Program-made: the position numbers and the translations under genes
Source of the DNA: Trachythela sp. YZ-2020
Taxonomy: Eukaryota > Cnidaria > Anthozoa > Malacalcyonacea > Clavulariidae
Reading direction: 5' to 3'
Length of the DNA stretch: 64,000 nucleotides
Assembly (NCBI GenBank): GCA_016169945.1
Contig: JADLSH010000387.1
Span: 1,488,001 to 1,552,000, forward strand
Notes under the pieces: generated by a model
Databases searched by the model: none
The model's input: only the letters and a program-made list of their open reading frames with translations
Told to the model about the DNA's origin: nothing
In this document: positions 1 to 10,374 of the stretch, one piece after another
Layout: every line of letters starts with the position of its first letter
Position numbering within the stretch: position 1 is the stretch's first letter

Positions 1-2340
1 TTCATATTCAGATTCATATTCAAATCTGAAAATAGTCGGGTATCTGACGTACAAAATGTGGAATTACTCAATCAATCAAGGGTTTCTTATAAAATCATCG
101 CGCTCGAAAGCGAATTGCGAAATTATTTACAATTATTGTTAAAGATTTAAAACTATTACAAAATACAGATTGTGCACTCAGACGTGCACATTACAATTAT
201 TGTACACATCTATAAAATATTAAGAACGATGAAAGAAGAATATATTTACTTATGCGATACATGATATACATCTTGTAAGATCACGCATTGTAGCTCCTCC
301 ATATTGATAATTACAATATAATGAATGATATGAAGCAAACTTAGTCTTAAAAACGTTTTGCCGTTTGCCGCAAATCGCAGCGCATGAGAAACGGCTTTTG
401 TAACCTGAAGCGAATGACAACAACACAGTCGACAAAGTAAACGCTTCTCACGGGGAACGCGTTTGCGTTGGAGTATTCTCGCCGAAATAGTCATTCATCT
501 ACAACTATCATAAAATGATGTGATGTACTTTTTATCTTCAAACAACTTGCTGCAAAATTCGCAAAGCACAACTAGTGCTTGAGTCAACGTTTCTAAAAGT
601 CCGCTCAGTCTGAATGTAAACACAATTTTCGTTGTCTTAAGGCTCTTTTCCACTCATCGCAAAACCAACTCGCAAACTCGCTGCGAGTTCTTGCATGTAA
701 TTAAAATAAACTGTCGAGCATTGTGATTGGATGAAAGTACTCGCAGCGAGCTTGCGAGTTGGTTTTTGCGACGAGTGGAAAAGAGCCTTAATCCAGAAAA
801 TGTCCACCATCTGATTATAAATTATGTTCAAGTGTAAATAATTTCAAAATGAGCCAAATTGTTTTCTCAGAAAAAGAGCTTGAAATCGTTCTATGTGTAG
901 AATGATAAGATCACAAACCTCCCGGATATTTTTGTTTTGCCAAGCCATGTCAAAATGTACAAAGACAGTCTCAAAGAGCAATCTATTGCGATTTTTCCTG
1001 CGAACACGAATAGCCAAATCGCAATGAAAACCACGCAAAATAAGCGCACAATAATATAGAAGAACGAATTTCTTTACGCGGTAAGGGTTGCTAAAAGTGT
1101 TGCAGTGATTAAAGGATTTACCAAGACTAACGCTGTTTGAGTGCGAATCTGAAAATGAATGTCCGGGGGGTTTGACATCCTATCATTCTACACACAAAGA
1201 ACGATTTCAAGCTCTTTTTCTGAGAAAACAATTGGGTTCATTTTGAAATTATTAAAACTTGAGGATAATTTATAATCAGCTGGTAGACATTCACTCTGAA
1301 GACAAAGAAAATTGTGTATATATCAGACTAAACGGGCTTTTAAGAAAGTTCAAATGCCCACCCGGATTTATGCATCCAACATAAGTTGTGTTTTGCGGTT
1401 TTTCCTGCCAAAGCAAAAAGTTATTTGAAGATAACAAGTGCGTGACATCGTTTTTTGATAGTTGTAGATGAATGAGTTCTGCAAAAAAAATCCTTCAAAG
1501 CAAAAGCGTGACGCGCGAGAAGCATTTTTTCTGTCCACTTCGCTATTGATCTTTGCTTCAGATTGCAATAACCGCGTCTCATACGCCGCGTTTATAGTGC
1601 GATTTTTCCTAACGTAAAAAATAGTGCTACAAACTCATAGATATCTTCATATAATCAGTCACAGCACATTGAATTAGATTAATGGCTTGAAAAACGTCGA
1701 TATTGCGAGAGCAACCGCTTGCAAAGTCATGTCAAAATGTACAAAGACAGTCTCAAAGAGCAATCTTTTGCGATTTTTCCTGCGAACACATGCAGATAGC
1801 CGAATCGCAATGAAAACCATACAAAATGAAGCGCACAATAATATAGAAGAATGAATTTCTTTACGGTAAGGGCTGCTTTTAAAAGTGTTGCAGTGATTAA
1901 AGGATTTACCACGACTAAAGCTGTAGTTGAGTGCGAATTTGAAAATGAATGTGAAACATTCTGGTAGACATTTACTCTGGTAGACATTTACTCTGAAGAC
2001 AAAGAAATTTGTATTTACATTCAGAGTTCAGACTATACAGACTTTTAGAAAAGTTGAAAATCCCACCCGGTTTTTAACTCAAGCACGCTTTCCTGACTTC
2101 CTATTTCGCCCAAATAACTTCAAAATACTTTTGTTGAATGCGTAATTTTCTGAAGAAGAATTAATTTTATAAACAAGTCTATTCCGTCGAAATAAACTGA
2201 GTAATTCCACATTTTGTACGTCAGATATCTGACTATTTTCAGATTTGAATCTGAATTTGAATCTGAAAGTGAATCTCAAAGTGAATCTCAAAGTGAATCT
2301 GAAAGTGAATCTGAAACTGTAGAGCCGACGGTGTTGTCCG
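1..2340. repeat. Shuffled repeat block with direct and inverted copies
   Basis: No gene is recognised here. About 220 bp at 948-1168 recurs in direct orientation at 1730-1953. The segment around 570-920 recurs inverted at 1190-1345 and again, more diverged, at 1970-2060. Bases 1-75 are the inverse of 2191-2265. The 2225-2325 stretch is a degenerate repeat of short GAATCTGAAAGT-like units. The block looks like several diverged copies of one transposon-derived unit in both orientations. No coding potential beyond short chance ORFs is seen. Confidence 0.6.
641..787. mobile_element. TTAA-target MITE
   Basis: This is a 147-bp element with terminal inverted repeats of about 40 bp starting GGCTCTTTTCCAC. 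It is flanked by TTAA on both sides (637-640 and 788-791). The related inverted copy at about 1270-1330 lacks it, so a paralogous empty site supports insertion. TTAA targets are typical of piggyBac and Kolobok elements; which of the two mobilised it is not shown. Confidence 0.75.
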
Positions 2341-2649
2341 GACAATACGCTTGACATTTTTGGCAAAGGATCATGCCACATTTCTATTTCTATACAGGGC
2401 CAACGATTTAAAGAATTGACAATTATTGAATTTTCACCCGGCTTCTCCCCTTGAATTTTCTCTGAGCTTATTCAAGTTTGAAGGAACTAAATCACATCGC
2501 TCAGCAGGTGACACAATGCCTTTAAGAATGACGTAAATCCGCATAGTTGAAATTTAGGCGCAAAATATTATATAAGGCGAACACACACACGATATGTCTT
2601 GATATCGATCGAAGGTTTATTTAATATTACGAGAGGTATTTTTATAATA

Positions 2650-3348
2650 ATGGTGTTTAGTTTTATTCATCCCGCGACCTGTGGCTTTGCCAGAGGAATT
2701 GCATGGCAAATTTCTAAAAAGATTGACGACGAATGGAAATTTGGCGATAGTGATACTACGTCTAGGGCAAAGCTAAAGCAGTCTTGCGAGATTACGGAAC
2801 GATTCATTGTCTTTGAGTCTTGCAAGGAGAACTTCACGATCGACCTGAAAGGATTCCGCAAAATTCTCCCCGACTTGCGCAAGAAATTCACTGGATGGAA
2901 CTGCCGTAAGATACATGAGCGCATTAAGCGCAATCTGTATACGGCAACGTTCAACACCACAAGCTGGAAATATTTACCCATGACGCAGAAAGATACATTT
3001 CAAAATTGTCGAGTGTGTCAAGATCGTTTTGTTGCTGTCCAAGCTTTGTTCCCAGTGAAGTCAACACGATTCATTGGCAGTACTCGCCCAGCAGTCCCAT
3101 CGTCAATAAACGCTGTTATTGATGCATATTACAGTCGATTTCAACTCACTTTTCACTCAAATGTTCCGAACTTCGTTCCGAACTTCGTTCCGAACTTCGT
3201 TCCGAACTTCGTTCCGAACTTCGTTCCGAACTTCGTTCCGAACTTCGTTCCGAACTTCGTTCCGAACTTCGTTCCGAACTTCGTTCCGAACTTCGGAGAT
3301 TTGTTGCGAAGTTCAAAAGTTCATAATGAATTCAGAACCGGTTTGTAA
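2650..3348 (+). CDS. Unrecognised ORF whose 3' end runs into a MITE
   Basis: An ORF opens at ATG 2650 (the frame is open without ATG from 2599). About 160 residues of ordinary-looking protein follow, with five scattered Cys (residues about 9, 55, 70, 94 and a C-x2-C near 133) and a basic central region. I do not recognise the family. From 3132 the frame enters a mariner-like MITE, so the VPNF repeats at the C-terminus are translated 12-bp minisatellite and not gene sequence. Beyond the MITE, 3513-3600 and 3865-3975 stay open in one frame if the second MITE is ignored, ending in a very basic tail. That suggests an older coding exon damaged by two insertions. The junction over the first MITE is out of frame by one base, so continuity is not proven. 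Confidence 0.35.
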   Translation: MVFSFIHPATCGFARGIAWQISKKIDDEWKFGDSDTTSRAKLKQSCEITERFIVFESCKENFTIDLKGFRKILPDLRKKFTGWNCRKIHERIKRNLYTATFNTTSWKYLPMTQKDTFQNCRVCQDRFVAVQALFPVKSTRFIGSTRPAVPSSINAVIDAYYSRFQLTFHSNVPNFVPNFVPNFVPNFVPNFVPNFVPNFVPNFVPNFVPNFVPNFGDLLRSSKVHNEFRTGL

Positions 3349-3511
3349 ACTGAGCATTTGATTGGCTGCTTTTTCTATAGTAACCAATCAGAGGGTTTGT
3401 TTACAACATGGCATGTGAATTTCATTATGAACTTTTGAACTTCGCAACGAATTTCCGAAGTTCGGAACGAAGTTCGGAAAAATTGAGTGAAAAGTGAGTT
3501 GAAATCGACTG
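3132..3511. mobile_element. Tc1/mariner-like MITE, TA target
   Basis: This is a 380-bp element with terminal inverted repeats starting CAGTCGATTTCAACTCACTT, flanked by TA at 3130-3131 and 3512-3513. Each arm holds a 12-bp minisatellite (GTTCCGAACTTC). The left arm has 11 tandem copies (3163-3294), while the right arm has only about two (around 3455-3478). CAGT termini and a TA target fit Tc1/mariner-type mobilisation. No transposase is encoded. Confidence 0.85.
3163..3294 (+). repeat. 12-bp minisatellite, 11 copies
   Basis: Eleven near-perfect copies of GTTCCGAACTTC lie inside the left terminal inverted repeat of the mariner-like MITE. The homogeneity suggests recent slippage or unequal exchange. 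Confidence 0.95.
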
Positions 3512-3608
3512 TAACCGACCAAGTAAGTCTCTTAAAAGGTTGCAGTAAACCCAAAGCTGTTGAGACTGCCCGTGCAGTATACAACAGGATAAACCCGTCC
3601 TTTGAAAG

Positions 3609-3856
3609 TAGAGATGAGCCGATCACGTGCTAATGATATTGCCGATTAGCCGATTAGATTAATCTGTGACCGACCATGATGTATAATCGGCCGATCCAAG
3701 CCAATTAATTACGCATATAAAATTTTCTGTGAAGTATTTGCGAAGTAAACAGTTTCGGATTTCGATTACCGATTATTAAAAAAACATTAAACAGCCGATT
3801 ATCGGCCGGTTAATCGGAATGACCGATATTGTCACCGATTAATCGGCTCATCTCCA
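3609..3856. mobile_element. hAT-like MITE, 8-bp target duplication
   Basis: This is a 248-bp element with inverted termini TAGAGATGAGCCGAT and ATCGGCTCATCTCCA, flanked by the 8-bp direct repeat TTTGAAAG (3601-3608 and 3857-3864). The interior is built of diverged CCGATTA-type repeats. Termini and duplication length fit the hAT superfamily. Removing it would leave the surrounding reading frame open across the site. Confidence 0.85.
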
Positions 3857-4025
3857 TTTGAAAGCGCATGTAAGATACCTTTATCTGCTGCTTTGATCAA
3901 CATACGAAAGCTAAACATAGCAGAGAAAAAGACTAAAAATGAAAAGCGAAAAGAGCGAAGATCATTGTCTGCATAACAAGTCGAAGCAGGTAATGGAGGC
4001 TGAGTGGGCTAAGACTGATCTTGTC

Positions 4026-4156
4026 GGGGTTGACTACATCACGGGCGTTCGTTGTGGTTCTTAACATAATCCTAACCCCAATCCTAACCCCAATCCTAAC
4101 CCTAACCATAAGTGTATTGACGTCACCCACAACGAACGCCCGTGAGGTAGTCAAAT
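4026..4156. repeat. Inverted repeat enclosing telomere-like repeats
   Basis: Arms reading TTGACTACATCACGGGCG and its inverse surround four to five copies of CCTAACCCCAAT/CCTAACC (4066-4107). On the complementary strand these resemble TTAGGG telomeric repeats. It looks like a small non-autonomous element with an internal telomere-like minisatellite, not a true telomere. Confidence 0.65.
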
Positions 4157-4593
4157 CGATGTGCAATAAAAAATTTAACCAATAGCAAAATATATATTTA
4201 TACTGTATATGTTCTAATAAAATTACTAGTAATTTTAATAATGGTTTATTTTATAAGCATAAAGTCATAATTTTAAATTTGTAATAATTTTAGATGTTAT
4301 GGAAACAGACAATCGCTTGCAGCAAGACAGAGAGATCGACTGGCAATGTGTTTTATTTGAGGGAGCACAACTTCGTCTTTAGAATCCTAGACCTGGAAAT
4401 TGGAAAAGACCTGTTGGCAATTTTGGCAACAAGCTCTGTTGGAGGAAGTGAATGGTTACACCAGTTGTGTTGTCAACTGGTCATGCAGAACTAGCACGAC
4501 AATACCAAGTGAAGAATAAGAATGGGGAGTTGGTAAAGAATGGTGGGCAAATTATTCAAGTATATCGCAAGGTGTGGATGTTTCAAAGTTTTA

Positions 4594-4768
4594 ATAGAGG
4601 GGAGCGGATGATGATGGTGGTCGAGTCAGGAAAAGGATGAAGCGAAGTGCCGGTGGGGAGATTTATACTGTGCCATGTCCAGTGGCAGTGACAAATGAAA
4701 AATTGATAGAAGAAGTTAGGCCAAAAAATACAGTACAATGTTGGGGAACTTATTGTATTTCGACAAGT
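4594..4768 (+). CDS. Candidate coding exon of an unrecognised gene
   Basis: A frame opens directly after a possible acceptor (TTTAATAG) and stays open for about 58 codons to a good donor (CGACAA/GTAAGTTG). The peptide is hydrophilic, begins with an acidic/basic stretch and carries two Cys near the end. Short open stretches upstream (4299-4382 and 4452-4594, other frames) may be earlier exons or decayed coding DNA. No domain is recognised and no start codon can be chosen. Confidence 0.3.
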
Positions 4769-4982
4769 AAGTTGATAAATACCAATTACTATTTTACTCT
4801 GCAGCTTTGATGACTTTGTTGACTCTGCAGGTAATGAGCCCTTATAATGGATTAAATTAGAATTTCGAGCATCTGGATGAATGTCAATCATCTGGTATGT
4901 GACATTAACTGCGTTATTTTTGGGCGTCCATAATGATATATACAAACCGTATGCTTGAGAGTTTCCGGTTAATGACCATGTA

Positions 4983-5132
4983 CAGTGGCGTAGCCAGCCC
5001 GCCGATTTGGTCCCGCTATGCAAATTTCAAATCATTATTATTCATTTCTTTAGAAATTGAGTGTTTTCACCGTCAATGAACACGAACAAATTTGCATAGC
5101 GGGACTAAATCGGCGGGCTGGCTACGCTACTG
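4983..5132. mobile_element. hAT-like MITE
   Basis: This is a 150-bp element with long inverted repeats starting CAGTGGCGTAGCCAGCCC, flanked by the 8-bp repeat ACCATGTA (4975-4982 and 5133-5140). CAGTGGCGTA-type termini and 8-bp duplications are typical of hAT elements. Confidence 0.85.
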
Positions 5133-5140
5133 ACCATGTA

Positions 5141-5879
5141 TGATACATTTCTAGAAATGTTGATTGATGATAGCCCCATTAATTATCATCATTCCCGAGG
5201 TTGAACATTTAAGAGTATGCTCCGCGGGGTGGAGGGGAGGGGGCACATTACTTTGTACGCTTGTGAAAATGTTGATATAATTTGTTATGCAATTCATGTC
5301 CCCTTAAGTGTCTATTACCTTTCCCTAATCATTATTGATCTTGAAAATAAGGTGCATGACAAAAGGTGCTCATGTTTTGACGTGGTGGTGAATGTGATTA
5401 AGTAATTAATGAATTATTCATCGATAATAACTAAGGTTTGTACAAAATGTTTTTAAATGATTAACATATTCTTCTCAGCGTGGAAAGGTCCATAAGCGTA
5501 TGAGCAGAGCAATTTTAGCGTGACGCCCTTTATAAAGCTTTCCACATTACATAATTAAGCGCGATATGTACCTTCAAACTGAGAACCTGAAAAAAGTTTA
5601 CTGTATCTGATATTCTGCAAGTGATAGTGTGATAGTCTTTTTCAACACTTCTTTCTTCGATTAAGGAAATTCTAACTTTAACGTTCTTGTTTCATTTCAT
5701 GTAGTTTTGGCGCCTCTTCTCTAAGCTTTTTCGCCCCCTAAAATCCCTGGCAGGGGGAGCCATGGCCCTGTCAGCATGCCACTGAATTAACTACTCAATA
5801 ATAGTGTATAAGCATGTTAATATAATTTCATATCTGTGTTTGGCTACCTGTCCTGTAATATAATTTTCCTTTCATTTAG
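5141..5879. other. No gene recognised
   Basis: This is AT-rich sequence between the hAT-like MITE and the next candidate exon. It ends in a pyrimidine-rich tract and CATTTAG (a plausible splice acceptor) at 5879. Nothing else is seen. Confidence 0.5.
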
Positions 5880-6161
5880 TATGAAACGTTTGTGCTTGAT
5901 AACAATGGCTCCATTATAAAGACCCACTTCTTCGTTGGAGGTCGCAAATGTCGACTACATGAAATCAGGGAACGAAAGCTAGAGGAATTAAAACAATATA
6001 TGAGGGCAAATACAGATGATAACCTAGAAGCAATGTCAGATACAGATATTGTGGACAGGCTGAGAATGTTAAGATCAGGGGCCGCGGAACCGTGGGGGCA
6101 CTGGGGGCATGTGCCCCTCCCCCACTATTTTTTTAAAATGGAAAAAGTGCTCCTTTTCTGA
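5880..6161 (+). CDS. Candidate 3' coding exon, tail altered by a MITE
   Basis: After a convincing acceptor (polypyrimidine then ATTTAG) a frame is open for about 94 codons. The first about 65 residues look like real protein, with a hydrophobic start (YETFVLDNNG) followed by a charged helical segment rich in Glu/Arg/Lys. From about 6076 the frame runs into a small transposon-like insert and gains an unrelated tail. Downstream of the insert, at about 6442-6484, a short open tail in a compatible frame (SLEMVKINEKVA, then stop) may be the original end. I do not recognise the family. A link to the exon at 4594-4768 is possible but the splice phases do not match directly. Confidence 0.4.
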   Translation, partial: YETFVLDNNGSIIKTHFFVGGRKCRLHEIRERKLEELKQYMRANTDDNLEAMSDTDIVDRLRMLRSGAAEPWGHWGHVPLPHYFFKMEKVLLF

Positions 6162-6439
6162 AATGAAAGTGCCCCTTTCCAATCAATGGACAAAATCCAT
6201 GTACTTATAACTTTTAGATTAGTGAAAAACATTACTCAGAATGTAGGAAGTGGTGATGCAGAGACTTTTAATATAAATCCAATTTTTTAGTCGCACCCTC
6301 TACAATGTTTGTTCCTTATGAATCTTACATTGTACCATCAGGATAAATTTGACCCCCGTGCAAAAAATAACGCTGGGTGTACCACTGATAACGCTGGGTG
6401 CCCCCCACCCCCACTTTTGAGATGCTTCCACGGCCTTTG
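6076..6439. mobile_element. Probable MITE with CAGGGGCCGCGGAA-type ends
   Basis: The end sequences CAGGGGCCGCGGAA and TTCCACGGCCTTTG are inverted relatives (11 of 14 matching). The interior has repeated GTGCCCC-rich pieces. No convincing target duplication remains. It interrupts the 3' part of a candidate coding exon. Confidence 0.5.
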
Positions 6440-6499
6440 AAGTCTAGTCTTGAGATGGTGAAGATAAATGAGAAAGTGGCTTAGAGATATGGAAAGAAC

Positions 6500-7863
6500 A
6501 TGACATCTCATTATCTGGCATGACTTATCAACAGTGGCTAATCATTCTCATCTTGTCTTCATGGTGGCCTGTTTATATGATTCTGCTTGTTTTTATTAGT
6601 ATGGTGAATATGAACAGTTGAGCGGAAGAAGGATAAGCATCCAGGCAAAAGCGGAAACGCCTAGTGTCGAGGTTAACTGTTAAGGTTATTACCTGAATAA
6701 GAACAGATACACTGTTTGAAACGTTGTCACGGACGTCGGAGAGCGGGCTACTGTTTTCGTTCTGTACCGCTATAGATCTATTTGTACTTAGAAATAACAA
6801 TTAAATGAGCTGAAATTTGAAATTCATCGAAATCTCATCGAAATCCCATCGAAATGGCGTGGCAGCGAATTTGTTTTCAACTGCCCTTACGTTTAATTGC
6901 TTTACTTTTCTTGTGAAGATTCAAATTGCGATATCTAGACAAAATTTGGGGGTAAACTGTACACTTATTTTTTGTTTTTATGGAGTACCTATATTTTTAT
7001 TCAGTCAGACAAAACAAGAAAGGTTTTACCTGAACACCCATCACACGAAGTTTTTCGAAATCAGCATTTTTCTGGCTTTTTTCGTTGCGCAATGTCCAAT
7101 CTATCATAACGCATGTCTATTATGTGATGTAACCTTGACGGCACAAGTGAATACTTCATGTTTATAGTGGCAATGGACTAGATCGAAAATAAGTGTGCAG
7201 TGGCGTACTTGGCGTACGTACTGCGCATTTCCTTCTCACGTTTTCCTTGTCGGCCGTACACAGGAACAATTTCCTTGTTCAAAAGCTGGTATGACTAGCT
7301 TTTGAACAAGGCTCCTTGTCAAGGAAAATTTGTGAAGGAAAACGTGCTCGTCTGTACGGTGCTTTACAACCGAGACAGTAATGCGAAGCGACGTTCCGGA
7401 TTTAATATCCCCAAATATCAAATGTTTTTGACTCCATAATTCAAAATGTGCTTAGTTCCTTTTTAAATTATATTCTCTGAGTATGCTTTACGAAAATACC
7501 GCTTTGCATTCTTGAACTAAAGTAACTTGATAGATGACGTCATTTTTAGTGTTAGTCATTGTGACGTCATTTTCAGCTCTTAAAACAAGTAGGCACTTGT
7601 TGCCAGTATTTACTAAAAAATTCTTCATGCGTCTTTTTTTCCGCCTAGTCTATGTTGCGAAAAACCGCCGTACCTGTTGATAAGTTTAAATCCGTTGTGT
7701 TGTTTTCATTGATTTTGTTAAGACTGTTAGGACAACCTTTAAATATTTGGAAAATTTACAAGATCAATCGCTCCCAGGTTCATTGCCTATAGCAGTCTCG
7801 GGCAATGATTAATTTTTCTTGAGTCAACATCGTACTGTACTGGTCTGTAAGTTTCCAAACATT
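6500..7863. other. No gene recognised; small hairpin at 7277-7309
   Basis: This is AT-rich intergenic DNA downstream of the Wnt gene. A short hairpin built of CCTTGTTCAAAAGCT and its inverse lies around 7277-7309. The longest frames have no recognisable domain and biased composition. Confidence 0.5.
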
Positions 7864-7924
7864 TTATTGATGCCATACAAAAGTTGAGTTTAACACGCGT
7901 GAACTTGGAGCACACGTGTTAAAC

Positions 7925-7930
7925 TTTATT
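7925..7930 (-). promoter_or_regulatory. Candidate polyadenylation signal of the Wnt gene
   Basis: AATAAA on the minus strand about 385 nt downstream of the Wnt stop codon. A second AATAAA lies about 60 nt further. Which is used cannot be told from sequence. Confidence 0.35.
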
Positions 7931-8314
7931 TTCCACAGCGCTAGCTTTCGATGTAGGAGGCAAATTCTCCATTATAATATGGAAAAAGGATCTTTCTACG
8001 GTCATGTATATTAGCATAGCATGAGATATTATACCATAAACAATGGAGAAAATTTGTGAAAACATTTTCATGTGTAATGTATTGAATGTATCTTCCAAAT
8101 AAACAAACATGCAGGTTTTGAAGCTAGATTTTTTAATATCAAACAGACAAATTATGAAACTCTTTCTTGTGCATGAAATCAATTTTCACGTCATTTTAGT
8201 GAAGACTGTATGTCGATTATACTCTTTAATTAATTACCGATTAACATATACAGATATATTTTTTCTAAGATTATGAGTCTAATAATACAATATTGAATGC
8301 CTCTATGTATTTTA

Positions 8315-8782
8315 CTATTTACAGGTATACCTATCGTAAACATGTTCGCATGTATCGCATTTGACACGACAACACCAGTGGAAACGACAATTGCACAACT
8401 GTTTTTCACGTGTAATCTGTGTGTTATACCCATGACCGCAACACAACAACGCGCAACTGTTCATAGAGTTCTCAGAATCTCTTTGACACACTCTTCCAGA
8501 TGTCCCCGAAATTCCAATGCGCGGATTTGATCGGCAATAATTCGGCGAGCGTTTCATGTAGACAAGCTCACTTTGCTCTAGTCGAAGTTTCCTGTTCGCC
8601 TTTCTCTTCAGTTTGTGTTTTCTTTTCGCGTACATCACCTCTACGGCGGAATTCTCGTACTTTTTCTTCAATAGATTGCCGATTTCATCAAATTTTGGTA
8701 GCACCTTCCAGCAAGATCGTAAAGCGCAACCATGCGATAGACCATAGCAACGACAACGGGTTTTCACCGACGCAAGTGCAGC
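8315..8782 (-). CDS. Wnt: Wnt ligand, exon 4 (C-terminal cysteine-rich half)
   Basis: This is the last coding exon of a secreted Wnt ligand: 155 codons plus TAG. It opens at a TTTCTTTAG acceptor in phase 0, matching exon 3. It begins with the family signature CRCYGLSHGC, in which the Ser is the position acylated by Porcupine in known Wnts. It continues with SCW, a basic insert of Lys/Arg, the LVY-x-SPNYC motif, GTSGR-x-C, CALLCCGHGYNT, the finger CRFHWCC with CDTC, and ends YTCK. These are the canonical C-terminal Wnt cysteine clusters. Total spliced length is 361 residues, usual for Wnts. I cannot assign the Wnt subfamily from memory. Function by homology: it binds Frizzled/LRP receptors as a secreted patterning signal. 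Confidence 0.95.
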   Translation of the reverse strand, partial: AALASVKTRCRCYGLSHGCALRSCWKVLPKFDEIGNLLKKKYENSAVEVMYAKRKHKLKRKANRKLRLEQSELVYMKRSPNYCRSNPRIGISGTSGRVCQRDSENSMNSCALLCCGHGYNTQITREKQLCNCRFHWCCRVKCDTCEHVYDRYTCK

Positions 8783-9186
8783 CTAAAGAAATGACAAATC
8801 CGCATTGTTGAGCAACCTATGAGTTTTTGTATACATGTGCCGACACGCAATAGTTTATGTGAGCACCTATACCGTGTACATATATTGTTTCTGCGCGTGC
8901 GTGAAGGGAGGCAGTTCTCATGTCAATTTGTTAATATTTGATTGTGCAATTGTTTAATAATTGGGTGCCATTTTAATTTTAATTTGGTATTTCAAATTTA
9001 ATTTTCTAATACGTAAGTTCATATTTCTTACCACCAAGGATTAATACTCGGAAAAAATTACCCACTCTATATTTACCTATTTTATTTCCACCGCTTTTAC
9101 CGCAATCCTCGCCTTTCGACCGTAAAAGTCGTGCAAATTAGATATTTTCATTCTGTTGATTTTGTGGTAGTATCAGTGATAAAATA

Positions 9187-9772
9187 CTCTCTCCGATCCT
9201 TCGCAGAGGCTTGGATAAAAAAAATTATAAAAGGATACGCTAATATTGGACAATAAATAAAAGAATGCGCTAGATGGTAATAAACAAAACGCGCTAAATG
9301 GTAATATAATGAGGAAACCGCTGAAAATCGGAGCGCGGGCGGAGGAAGGAAATTAAGAGGGAGGGAAAAGTGGGAAAGCCTCTACGCTTTCTTGCTACGC
9401 TTTCTCGCTCAAATCTTCGTAAAAGTGTACATCCCAAAATATCTTGGCAATCCGAACGTTTTATTCACTTATGATACTTCAAGTGACTTTAAATTTACAT
9501 ATATAAGAAGAGGTTTTGGAGTGCCTATATTGTTTTGTATTTACTATTAGGTCAATGTGTAATATAATATGCAGCCCCCCCGTTTTGACGCCATGTTGGG
9601 TGTGAAATCTGGCAGAAGCTTTATTTATTTTCTCGCCTCAGCCTTCGCCGCCCGCGGTTATACTCGATAGCGCGTTTTGTTTATTACCATCTAGCGCATT
9701 CTTTTATTTATTATCCAATATTAGCGTACCTTTTATATATTTGTTTTATCCAAGCCTCTGCGAAGGAGAGAG
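9187..9772. mobile_element. Mutator-like non-autonomous element, 9-bp duplication
   Basis: This is a 586-bp element with long (over 100 bp) inverted termini that start CTCTCTCC at the left and end GGAGAGAG at the right. It is flanked by the 9-bp direct repeat GATAAAATA (9178-9186 and 9773-9781). Long terminal repeats with 9-bp target duplication fit Mutator-like elements. Related solitary termini occur at about 15120-15145 and 18373-18394. Confidence 0.8.
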
Positions 9773-10374
9773 GATAAAATATATGCAGAAATCCGTTAAC
9801 CCTCGGAAATTGGGAATATGTCATTCAGCGCGTGATAAGAAACTGAGACGAAGCAAGATCTAATGGTAAGATTTCTCGGAAGTGATATTGGCAGTGTCGG
9901 CCACTCCCTTTCATACCATAATAGCTTAAGGTTTAAGAACGCTTAAAATAACGTTTTCTATCTTTTCGTATGCTTCACTTTGTTCTCGAGATACTCAGAC
10001 TGGCACGACATTTTCCATCTGAAGAGTTTTTGAATCGCTATTATTTTCAACTTAATTGATGCCTGGTATTACTAATAAATTCAAACTTCGCGTACGTCTT
10101 AACGTCATAAAACTCGACGTCACATGCATTTCTTTCGAACAGGCGAGGCAGAATGGCCGTTTGTGCCATCTCTTCAAATTGAATCCTACCATGCAGTTTA
10201 TCGTGCACCAGCTTTGAAAACACCTGCGACACAAAATGGTCATATAGATGGCGGAAAGCTTTAGCAGGAGTTTAACATGCATTGTGTATATATATAATAG
10301 ATAAGTCACATCCCTCTTTCAACTTTTAATTTTCCAGAAACCCCTCTCTGTCGTCAAACCACCTAGTAAAAATG

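Noticed and set aside
3119..3361. Repetitive FRTS protein
   Set aside because: It is translated 12-bp minisatellite within a MITE terminal repeat.
4066..4107. True interstitial telomere or chromosome fusion point
   Set aside because: The repeats are few, degenerate and enclosed by inverted arms, so a small transposable element explains them better.
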